64,000 bases of DNA from Lentisphaera araneosa HTCC2155. GTDB taxonomy: Bacteria; Verrucomicrobiota; Lentisphaeria; Lentisphaerales; Lentisphaeraceae. Below the pieces are notes generated by a model. The model did not search any database. It saw nothing but the letters and a program-made list of their open reading frames with translations, and was not told where the DNA came from. This document shows positions 35,310-44,400 of the stretch, piece after piece. Numbering within the stretch: position 1 is the stretch's first letter; every line of letters begins with the position of its first letter. The position numbers were made by a program, and so were the translations under genes. The stretch lies in assembly GCF_000170755.1 (NCBI RefSeq), contig NZ_ABCK01000008.1, forward strand, positions 62,001 through 126,000, given 5' to 3'.

Positions 35310-36703
35310 GATAGAGTCCCGTTGTTTCTGTAAATTGGTGTTGACCAATTTTAGTTAAACAGATAGATAAACTCTTTTTGTAGCTATCCAGGTTTCATCT
35401 AATTCCATAAGAATAGCGGATGCTAATCTAAGAAGTGAAGCTTCATTTGGGAATATAGATACGGTTCTAGTTCGCCTGAGAATTTCTCGATTCTGTCTTT
35501 CAACCATATTGGTCGTTCTCAGTTTTGTCCAACAAGAACGCTCGAGATCGAATACAGAAAAGCCTTCAGGAAGTGCAGATTCCATCCATTCAGATAAATG
35601 TGAAGCCTTTTCTTCATACTTTAAGCAAGTAAGCTTTAAAAGCCTTTCAGCCTCAAGCTTTGAAGGTGCATTAAAGATATCTCTAATATCTTGAGCTACT
35701 TCTGAGCGCATAGCTTTCTTAGGGACATAAGCACCAGCATTTTGCTGTAAGTGAAATTGACATCTCTGCCATGGGATAGAACCAAATACAGTCTTTAACG
35801 CTGCTTTTAGGCCCGAATGACTATCACTGGTAATCATCTTGAGGCCATGGAGTCCTCGAGCATTCAATGACAGAAAAAAGTTCCTCCAATGAACTTCCGC
35901 TTCACTTAAAGAAACACTTGTTCCGAGGACTGAACGTTTTCCTGATTCATCTATTCCATAGGCAATAAGTAAAGCACAATCTCGAACAGTCTTATCTACT
36001 CTAACCTTCTCGTATCTCGCATCCACCAAAAGATAAGAATATTTACCTAAAGGACGGTTGCGCCACTTTTCTAAACTCTCATCTAGCTCAGTTACCACAC
36101 GGGATACCTGTGATTTACTTACAGATAGACCACACATTTTCTCTAAAAGTTTAGTCACCTTTCTAGTCGATGTCCCCTGAATATAACTCTCTGCCATAGC
36201 TGTCATTAAAGCTCGTTCACTTCGCAAGCCTTTCTCCAAAGAACTTGGATAAAAATCAATTTCACCTCTGACTTGAGGGATATTAAGCTTCATTGCTCCA
36301 AGTCGAGTGTTTACAGTTTTATTTTTATAGCCATTAGCATAACCCAAGCGACTTTCATTACGTTCATATGGATCAGCTTCAAGAGAATTACTTCTCTCCA
36401 CTTTCATCGCTTCATTTAATAAAACTCTCATCGCTTCAAGCATTCCGCTTTCGCCGTTTTCTGTAACTTGTTGGATCATTTCTAATAAGACGCTACTGTT
36501 TTCTTGTGTAGAGTGGTGCATAATAATTCCTTGTGGGTTGTTTTGGTACAACACCACTCTGCATCTTCTTTACCCCGAGTTACAAACAACTTCCTCAATT
36601 TCGCTCCGACGAGAAAGTTCCCATTCTCGCGAAGTCTCGGAAGCTATTCATAACTCTTAAAGTAGAGCAATAGCAGAATTTACAGAAAATTTGGGACACT
36701 ACC
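35310..36703 (-). mobile_element. IS256-family element, complete
   Basis: 1,394 bp. Inverted ends start GATAGAGTCCC (35310) and GGTAGTGTCCC (from 36703 on the other strand), and both share TTTCTGTAAATT further in. The 8-bp duplication CTAAGGTT is at 35302-35309 and 36704-36711. It is the innermost level of a three-level nest, so it is the most recent of the three insertions. Confidence 0.93.
35355..36521 (-). CDS. IS256-family (mutator type) transposase
   Basis: 388 residues. Family motifs are LGAMKLNIPQVRGEIDFYPSSL, YLLVDARYEKVRVD (first Asp region), LKMITSDSHSGLKAAL (second Asp), WQRCQFHLQQN and RTTNMVERQNREILRRTRTVSIFPN with the catalytic Glu. I start at the ATG at 36521 because AAGGA lies six bases upstream; a start at 36557 would add 12 residues. 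Gene intact. Confidence 0.95.
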   Translation of the reverse strand: MHHSTQENSSVLLEMIQQVTENGESGMLEAMRVLLNEAMKVERSNSLEADPYERNESRLGYANGYKNKTVNTRLGAMKLNIPQVRGEIDFYPSSLEKGLRSERALMTAMAESYIQGTSTRKVTKLLEKMCGLSVSKSQVSRVVTELDESLEKWRNRPLGKYSYLLVDARYEKVRVDKTVRDCALLIAYGIDESGKRSVLGTSVSLSEAEVHWRNFFLSLNARGLHGLKMITSDSHSGLKAALKTVFGSIPWQRCQFHLQQNAGAYVPKKAMRSEVAQDIRDIFNAPSKLEAERLLKLTCLKYEEKASHLSEWMESALPEGFSVFDLERSCWTKLRTTNMVERQNREILRRTRTVSIFPNEASLLRLASAILMELDETWIATKRVYLSV

Positions 36704-37248
36704 CTAAGGTTCTTTAGTAGTTGACTATCGACAGGCCATGCTGAATCGGCCTTAATGGCTGTGGAATCAATAATCACTGCTGAAAAATCATCTAGTCCAC
36801 ACTCCTTAACGCATTTCAAAATAGTTTGATGAAAAAGCTTAAGCGTATGCTCAGAAAGAGCAACAATTTGTTCATGGATCGTATTTCGTGAAGGGAAACT
36901 TCCTATGCCCAAACGCCCAATAAACTGTTGCAAGGAACTATTCTCACATAACATACTATAGCCTCGTTCACCGTAACAATTATCATAAAAGTGACGGGCA
37001 ATAAACAGAGCCACCACCAGTTTCGCTGGTGGATTATTTCGTGTGTTACTATTTTTAAAATCGCGATTTCTAGCGGCCGCTCTATCTTTACTCAGCTGAA
37101 GTTGATCAACTTCAATCGACTTTTTGATTGCTTCAAATTCAGGGAGAAGTATGATTTGTCCCGCAATCTTCAGAGGACCGCTTAAAATCCCAACAGTTTG
37201 CTGTAGTTCCTCAATGAAATATTCGGGAGAAAGAGTATCGTTTATCAT
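36704..37248 (-). pseudogene. Unclassified IS transposase, 5' part
   Basis: 181 codons from MINDTLSPEYFIEELQQTVGIL to DSQLLKNL. It has VVALFIARHFYDNCYGERGYSMLCENSSLQQFIGRLG, an IS5/IS1182-like N-terminal domain, and VIIDSTAIKADSAWPVDSQLL, where the first catalytic Asp is followed by the A-W-P-x-D-S motif. The reading phase then runs into IS256 DNA and stops at 36595. Confidence 0.85.
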
Positions 37249-37375
37249 GAATTCCGCCTGCTATTTGTTTTTGTAAGAGACTACAATATAGCATTTTAGG
37301 CGGGGTTTTTTATTGACATACGGATATTTAAGCTATTTTTTAATAGTCCTCGAGAGCTACCTGTCGGAGTGCATC

Positions 37376-37552
37376 CAGCAAACCTATTTGTGACTTAAAG
37401 ATATCTATATCCTGAAAGGTATGATTTGCTTTATGCTCTGTATTGAATGTTTGATCTATTTCACTTTGATGGAGTACTTGACCGGCGAGATATATTCCAC
37501 CAAAACTGTGAAGAGAATCATTGCCAGTAGCGAGTTTAAATGCTTTATTCAT
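37376..37552 (-). pseudogene. IS1380 transposase, 5' part
   Basis: 59 codons, MNKAFKLATGNDSLHSFGGIYLAG to IFKSQIGLL, which continue in frame at 34376 (AQGRERY). The frame also runs 11 codons into the nested element (DALRQVALEDY). It is the N-terminal part missing from the IS1380 transposase fragment. Confidence 0.87.
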
Positions 37553-37753
37553 GAAGAAACCTGTTGGGTGATTTTGGTGTGGTAACTTAAATTACTGTAA
37601 ACCAACAGGTTTTCTTGTTTTTACGGTGTTTTTTCAGAAACAGCTCACGGATTCAGGTTAAAGACTAAGTAGTGCTCATTAGTAGCGTGGAAGCATAAAG
37701 TTTACTAAGAAATAAACGAAAGACAATAAGCGGTATGATTAGTGAATAATTGT

Positions 37754-39196
37754 CACAGTCATCCCATAAGAAATTATAATTTGGACTAACTGAAAGTAAG
37801 TCTGACTTCATTGAGTACTTTAGATTACCACAAATAAAGGAACTACAATGAAGCCAAACAAGAGTAATTTATCGACCTTAAAACAGATCTGCCAATTAAT
37901 TCCACCTCACATAGTCAATAAACTTGCTAAGAAGCATGGAATAAAGACCCGAAAATTTAGTTCGTGGAGTCACGTCGTAAGTTTATTATATACTCAGCTC
38001 TCTCATGCTTTAAGTTTAAATGATGTATGTGATGGTTTACATTATCACTCCAGTGCATTATTTCAGATTAGAGGTGCGACAGCACCCAAAAGAAACACTT
38101 TCTCTAATGCCAACCGAACACGGGATGCAGCAATGGCGGAAGATTTGTTTTGGGAAGTTTTAAATTCACTGCAGTCTCAACTTCCTAGCTTTGGTTTAGA
38201 TAAACAGAATTCAAACTTCCCAAAACGTTTCAAAAGAGCCGTATATGCGGTTGATTCTACGACAATTCAGTTAGTAGCGCATTGTTTGAACTGGGCTAAA
38301 CATCGTCGCCGCAAAGCTGCGGCTAAATGTCATATGCAATTAAACCTTCAGACCTTTTTACCTTCCTATGCAATTGTTAAAGAAGCTAATACTCACGATT
38401 CAACAGAAGCCAAGGAGATGTGTGCTACTATTAAAGACGGTGAAATCGTTGTGTTCGATAAAGCTTATGTCGATTTCAAACACCTTTATCATCTTGATAT
38501 CCGGGGAGTCAATTGGGTGACCCGTTCTAAAGACAATATGACTTATGATATAATCGAGGAACGATCCTCTAAAAGTAATATTATATCAGATCAACTCATT
38601 AAACTGAATGGTGTGAATACCGAAAAACATTATCCCAAAATACTCCGTTTGGTTGCCGCTAATGTTGAGATTGATGGAAAAATGAAGGTCCTGAAATTTC
38701 TAAGCAATAATTTACAGTGGGCACCAAGCTCTATCGCTTCTATTTATCAATCGCGATGGGGCATTGAAGTTTTTTTTAAGCAATTAAAACAAAACTTGAA
38801 GTTAGCTGATTTTTTAGGACATAACAAAAATGCAATTCAATGGCAAGTTTGGACTGCTCTGCTTACCTATGTTTTACTAAGGTTTCTAGCTTTCAGATCT
38901 CAATGGCCACATTCCTTCTCAAGAATTACGACTTTAATACGGGGAGTGTTATGGAGCTATTTCGATTTGTCTTCACTTTTAAAAACTTGTGGGACAGCCA
39001 GTGATCCGCCAAAGATCAAAGCCGTTCCAGATCAAGCGTATCTACCAAACTTTGATAAGGCATTCTATGGGACAGCATGTGTTTGATTAAGTCCAGTTTT
39101 AATTAAAACCGTCAAACCCCTTCAACGAAAATAATAGCTAACACGCACAAACATTAAGCGATATGAGCTAATTCAGAAATTTATGGGATGATTGTG
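37754..39196 (+). mobile_element. IS4-family element, complete
   Basis: 1,443 bp. Ends are CACAGTCATCCCATAA at 37754 and CACAATCATCCCATAA on the other strand from 39196 (15 of 16). A perfect 9-bp target duplication AATAATTGT flanks it (37745-37753 and 39197-39205). With an intact transposase gene it is probably a recent insertion. Confidence 0.95.
37848..39086 (+). CDS. IS4-family transposase
   Basis: 412 residues, with the N-terminal DUF4372-type domain (KFSSWSHVVSLLYTQLSHALSLNDVCDGL) and a DDE core: YAVDSTTIQL (first Asp), IVVFDKAYVDF (second Asp) and the Y-x2-R-W-x-I-E-x-F-F-K-x-L-K-Q motif in YQSRWGIEVFFKQLKQN (Glu), characteristic of IS4. Preceded by AAAGGAACTACA. Intact. Confidence 0.95.
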   Translation: MKPNKSNLSTLKQICQLIPPHIVNKLAKKHGIKTRKFSSWSHVVSLLYTQLSHALSLNDVCDGLHYHSSALFQIRGATAPKRNTFSNANRTRDAAMAEDLFWEVLNSLQSQLPSFGLDKQNSNFPKRFKRAVYAVDSTTIQLVAHCLNWAKHRRRKAAAKCHMQLNLQTFLPSYAIVKEANTHDSTEAKEMCATIKDGEIVVFDKAYVDFKHLYHLDIRGVNWVTRSKDNMTYDIIEERSSKSNIISDQLIKLNGVNTEKHYPKILRLVAANVEIDGKMKVLKFLSNNLQWAPSSIASIYQSRWGIEVFFKQLKQNLKLADFLGHNKNAIQWQVWTALLTYVLLRFLAFRSQWPHSFSRITTLIRGVLWSYFDLSSLLKTCGTASDPPKIKAVPDQAYLPNFDKAFYGTACV

Positions 39197-39408
39197 AATA
39201 ATTGTCTAAGATCTTAGCTACTAGTGTAGAGTGTCTGATGATAAACAAGCTGTTTTCGTGGTAATTTAAGATATGATTGATCACGATCGCTGCAGAATAT
39301 TAATTTCCTGCTGACTCTATTACCTCTAACTATATATACATGAATTAAGATAATTTAAGTGTTGGTTTTTAGGCTTATATATGAATTTTTTAACGAGTAA
39401 TGAACTAG

Positions 39409-41059
39409 CAGCCTGTCGGACTTATCCTGACTCGAGAAGTGAAATTAGAGGAAGCTGGAGTATTTTGAATAAATGCTAATTCAAGTAGGTTTATTTTATG
39501 TCATCCCGGTTCAAATACTTTGATAGAAATACTCCTTTGTTACTACCTCCAAGTCTGAATGACTGGATACCCGAAGATCATATAGTCCACTTTATAATTG
39601 ATGCAGTGGACCTTGTGCCAGTCGATAAATTCAAGACAAATCCAACAGGCAGTGGTTCCGATCAATTCCATCCTCACTTAATGCTTTCAATATTGATCTA
39701 TTGTTATGCAACGGGTCGTTTTTCCTCACGAGAAATAGAATGCGCTACTTATTCAGATCTAGCCGTGCGCTACATAGCAGCAGATTTACATCCCGATCAT
39801 GATACTATCTGTAAATTTCGCAGAGAAAATGGAGTCGCTTTCAAAGAAGCATTTATTCAAGTTTTAGAATTAGCTTCGGAATTAAAAGTTCTTAAGAAAT
39901 TGGGTGGAGTAAGCGTAGATGGCACAAAGATTAAGGCCAATGCAAGTAAGCATTCGGCCGTGTCGTATAAGAAATCAGGTGAGTTACTTGAGTTGCTTAG
40001 CGCAGAAGTTGATGCGTTAACTCAAAAAGCTGAACAGGCCGACTCTAAACCACTTGAAGAAGGCTTGAGCATACCAGAAGAAATCACTCGACGCGAAACC
40101 CGTATAGCTAAACTCAAAGATGCGAGAAAAATCATCGAAGAGCGTCATTCCGAAAGATGAAAGCAAAGCAAGAAGAGTATGAACAGAAACAAAAACACGA
40201 CAAACTATTCGTGATAACGCGGAAAACCTCGTGGACGTGAACCCAAGCCTCCTCAAGATATACCTGACGATAAAGCGCAGTAAATTTCACGATGAAGAAG
40301 TCGTATATGAAGACATCTTCATCAGTTTCAGCATGCTATACGCTCAAGCGGCGGTAGATATTGAAGGTAGCATGTTGATTCTCGGTGCCTATGTAACAAA
40401 TGATCCCAATGACAAACTACAGCTTGATCCAGCCTTGAATAGCATAGATTCCTCCATCAGAGAAGTCAGTGAACTCTTGGCTGATAGTGGTTATTACTCC
40501 GAGGGAGCTGTTACAAAAATCGAAAGCGATGAAACCCAAAACACTGAAGTTTATTGTGATGTAGAACGTACGCCTCACGGGCGAACAGTCGCAGACTTAG
40601 AAAAGAGAGATGACCTAGAATACTCACCTCAAGGTTTAACTCCAAAAGAAGCTATGCGCCAAAAGCTTCAAACTACACGAGGGAGAGAATGTTATAAGCT
40701 GCGTAAACAAACAGTGGAACCAGCCTTTGGTATAATTAAAGAAGTGCTCGGGTTCAGGCAATTTTTCCTGCGAGGTATTGAAAAAGTTAACCTCGAGTGG
40801 GACTTACTCAGCATCGCTTATAACCTCAAAAGAATATTTAAACTCACAAAAGGCAATGGCCTGTCGCCGTTCGATAAAAAATTCTTTATTGGAGCCTAAA
40901 AAGGCTCTCAGGCACTCTTTTTTATACAGATAAGGTGATTTCTACTCGCTAATTACTTGGTGCTCTGTAAAGACGACTAAACTCATCATTACATGTACAT
41001 GTTGACGTGATTTGATCGGCTTGATACGCAATATATCTTTTCAGAAGTCCGACAGGCTG
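39409..41059 (+). mobile_element. IS1182-family element, degenerate
   Basis: Ends CAGCCTGTCGGACTT (39409-39423) and its exact complement (41045-41059). Both are bordered by CTAG (39405-39408, 41060-41063), a 4-bp palindromic target duplication as seen for IS1182. Its transposase gene carries several frameshifts, so it is an old, dead copy although the ends are perfect. Confidence 0.9.
39498..40899 (+). pseudogene. IS1182-family transposase, multiply frameshifted
   Basis: The first phase (39498-40160) encodes the N-terminal 220 residues: FKYFDRNTPLLLPPSLNDWIPEDHIVHFI, then GGVSVDGTKIKANASKHSA with the first Asp. The next about 70 bp are frameshifted twice or more (peptides RGREPKPPQDIPDDKAQ and YMKTSS appear in different phases). 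From about 40349 AQAAVDIEG onward the last phase encodes the C-terminal half, including LADSGYYSEGA and QTVEPAFGIIKEVLGFRQFFLRG. Confidence 0.9.
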
Positions 41060-41063
41060 CTAG

Positions 41064-41451
41064 GCGTAAAAATTGTCAAATTGCTTTTATTAACTAACTA
41101 GGGGATTTGTGTCTATACAGTATTCAAAGGGCATTTATAATACTGTTTTTGTTAAAATTACGACATTAATATACAGAAATGTATTTAATATTAGTCGATT
41201 TTAAATGTTTGTTTTAAGTTCAAATGGAGGTTTTAAGTGAAGAAAAAAAACTATTTCAAAAAAAAATCGGTTTTTATATTAAATTTTAATTAAAAATAAT
41301 TTCTTTGCAGATGAGGTACATTTTTTATATAAAATAATAAAGAAATAGCAAGTTTTTTAGCTCTTAGGCTTGGATAAAACAATTGACAAGGGTTTCTAGC
41401 TTAGTAATTTAATGTGTTTATAATATTTAAATTAATTTAGGAACCTAGCAC
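41064..41451 (+). promoter_or_regulatory. Leader and promoter region of the giant secreted-protein locus
   Basis: 388 bp without a gene, very AT-rich with long A and T tracts (41236-41300) that could bend DNA. A perfect TTGACA lies at 41383-41388. TAATTT follows at 16 bases (41405-41410), and a perfect TATAAT stands at 41419-41424, 30 bases from the TTGACA, so it would need another -35. AGGA precedes the ATG by about 11 bases. Confidence 0.45.
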
Positions 41452-44400
41452 ATGGCCGAAGATAATAGAATAGTGACCACAGTTGAAGATGTAACTGTCG
41501 CAGCTGGAGATAACGCTGTAATTACCGTAAAAGTTGATTCTTTTGACAAAGATATCGTAACAGCTGAGCTTAATGATGATTTGAAAATCACTGGCGATAG
41601 TTTTTCTGGTACTATTACTACTAATGAAGGTCTGGACTCCGTAGACGTCACTGGGCAGCAGTTTTCAGGTGAAATAACTACTGGAGCATCCTCTGATAAC
41701 ATAGAGTTAAGGGGTAATAATTTTTCGGGCCAAGTTGATACAGGTTCTGGCGATGACTTTGTTGTGGCTTCGGGTTCGGTTTTTACTAAAGACGCTACTA
41801 TCGATACTGGCGAAGGTGAAGACTTTGTTCATATTAAGGGAGCAGATATCAATGGTACGATAAATACTGGCGATGATGACGATATACTACAAATTGACGG
41901 TGCTAGAAGCTATGCCTACTTTGATACAGGTGATGGTGACGATACAGTAGATGTTCGCGGTGACTTCTTTTCTGGTTCAATTTATACAGGTGACGGCAAC
42001 GATTCCGTGAATGTGCTCTCGCAGTCTACGTCATTCTTCGGGACATTAATGACGGGTACTGGCGATGACGATATTGTTATATTTGGTAGCAACTTCAGTG
42101 GTGATATTGATGGCGGTCTTGGTTCAGATACGCTTGAGATTGAAGGTACCCTTAAAGGTGGTGTTAGGATTACTGATGTTGAAAAGGTGGACTTCGATTC
42201 CGAAAAGATCCAAAAGATTTTCGATGGTTATGTTGAACAGGGCGAAATGTCTCCTGAAGAGGCACAAGTGGCGCTTGAAGCGGCGCAAGCAAATCTAGAA
42301 GAACAAAACGACGCTCTCGATGCTATTCAGGGTGAGTTAGATGTGGCTATTTCACAAAATGACCAAACGGCTCAGCTTGAACTTATGCAGTCCTACGATG
42401 CTCAGTTGCTCGTCGTTGAAGAGGCTCAATTAACTTTAGATCTTGCAGAGAAAGATTACAATATTACAAATCGCAAAATTGATGGTGTGGACGTACTGCT
42501 CGCTGTCGATGGTGGTGATGTTCGTGGTAGTAAAGGTGATGATGTATTCCGTTTTGTTGGTGATGGTGCGCCTGAATCGGTCAAGCTTGATTATGGTAAT
42601 GACTTGCTTATTCTTGCGGGCGGTGTTGAAGAAAATATAGAGATAGATGGTGGTTGGGGTTTTGACTCTGTTCATCTAGTAAGTGGTGATGTGCTCGGCA
42701 ATATCTCTTTAAGCAACGTTGAAGAGTTAATTTTAGTTGATGAAGATGGCTTTAACAAAACAATTGATGTTAGTAACTCTGCTGGTATTGAAATATTTAC
42801 CGGTTCAGCAGATGATAAATTTACCGTTGTTGGTGATGACGTAACGATCAATTCGGGTAATGGCAATGACACGATCATTGTATCAGATAATTTTTCAGGT
42901 GAGGTCTATGTTGGAAGTGGAGAGGATAAAATTATCGTTGGAGATAATTTCTCAGGCACCATATATGCGGGTGACGGTAATGATCAGATTATTGTAGGAG
43001 ACAACTTTACTGGAACTATCGAAGGTGGTTCTGGGAATAATACCTTGGTCGTTGGTGAAGGCTTCGAAGGTTCAACCACTGGTTTTACACAAATTGGTGT
43101 GGGTATAGACGGCGATACAACAATTGACAATAAGGATGATGTTAACTTTATTGCTGGTGGATTCGGTGAAGAATCACTTACGCTTACTTCAGCTTTCACA
43201 GGAACTGTCGCTGAAATTGAAACTTTAATTCTTGCAGACGGCACTATTAATGAGCTTATCAGCTTTGATGAACATTTAACGAGTATTCAAGGCGGTGCAG
43301 GTAATGAATTCTTAACGTTTGGTCTTGAGTACATTCACTCCATTAGTCAGTTGGAAGGTATTGGTTTAGCGAAGAATGGTGTCTATGACATTGATAATGA
43401 CGAAGCTCTAAATGATATTCAAGGTGAGTCTGGTACTGAAAAAATCACCTTAACAAGTGCATTTGATGGTCGAGTTACTGATCTTGAAGAAATTGTTCTC
43501 GGTGCGGATACGATTAATAGAATTAATGATATTAGTGGTGATTTAGACAAGATTAGTGGTACTGAGGCAGGCGATGAGACTGTACGTATAGAAAACGATT
43601 TTGATGGTACGATTGAATTTGTCGAAACTGTTATTGTTGCGAATGGCTCGACAGTTCTTATTAATAATGACGAGTACCTTACGCGCATTGAAGGTACAGA
43701 AATTGGTGATGAAACAGTTGAATTGGCCAATGACTTCAGTAACGATATTTACGTTACAAATATCGAAAATTTTAAAATTAACGGAGTTAATCAGGATGGT
43801 GACGAACCAATTCCAGATGATGAAGACGAAGACGATGATGATGACACACCAGTTATTATCGTCGATGATGAACTCGAAACTTTAGAAGGTTCTGATGATG
43901 TTGACGTTATTCACCTCGAATCAGAATCTCAGGTGAATGCGCAGTTAAAAGGTGGCGATGATATCTTGACAGGCGATGATAGTATTGCGGCTATTATCGA
44001 TATGGGCGGTGACGATGATACAGTTAGACTTGGCGATGATTTTCAAGGTGAAATTCAAGGTGGTGACGGTAATGATATCATCGAAGTAGGCGAGAATGCT
44101 TCGGGTCTATTAGAAGGTGGTGCAGGCGATGATGTTTACATTATCGGAGATGGTTTTACTGGCACAATCATTGATACAGAAGGTAATAACACTCTTATCA
44201 TCGAAGGTGAGCTAGGTGAAGGAGCTCAGATTAATCCTGGTCCAGACGAGGATAGTACAGATGACGATATCAACCTCGACGATTTTGATTCCACTATTAT
44301 AAATAATGAAATTGTCGTTGGCGCAGGTCAAACAATTACGACACCAGAAACGATTAATCAAGTTATCTCAATTACAGGAGCGGCGGCGGCTCCAGAGGAA

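Larger units (their letters stand above)
34383..37375 (-). mobile_element. Unclassified DDE insertion sequence inside IS1380
   Basis: Perfect 14-bp inverted ends: GATGCACTCCGACA at 34383-34396 and its complement at 37362-37375. Flanked by the 6-bp duplication CAGCAA (34377-34382 and 37376-37381). Its transposase gene is split by an IS256 element (35310-36703); without that it is about 1.6 kb. I could not assign the family with confidence; it may be of the ISNCY or IS1182-like type. Confidence 0.87.
33002..37657 (-). mobile_element. IS1380-family element carrying a nested IS pair
   Basis: Ends are CCTGAATTCGTGA at 33002 and CCTGAATCCGTGA on the other strand from 37657 (12 of 13 match). Flanks are CTAA and TTAA, close to the 4-bp duplication of this family but not identical. 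The transposase gene is split by a second element at 34383-37375. Removing that element and one TTGCTG copy restores a 439-residue frame, which confirms the reading. Confidence 0.87.

Noticed and set aside
41500..41525. LapG-type retention cleavage site (V-A-A-G near residue 20 of the giant protein)
   Set aside because: The motif is too close to the N-terminus, no LapG or LapD homologue is present in the window, and a four-residue match is expected by chance.
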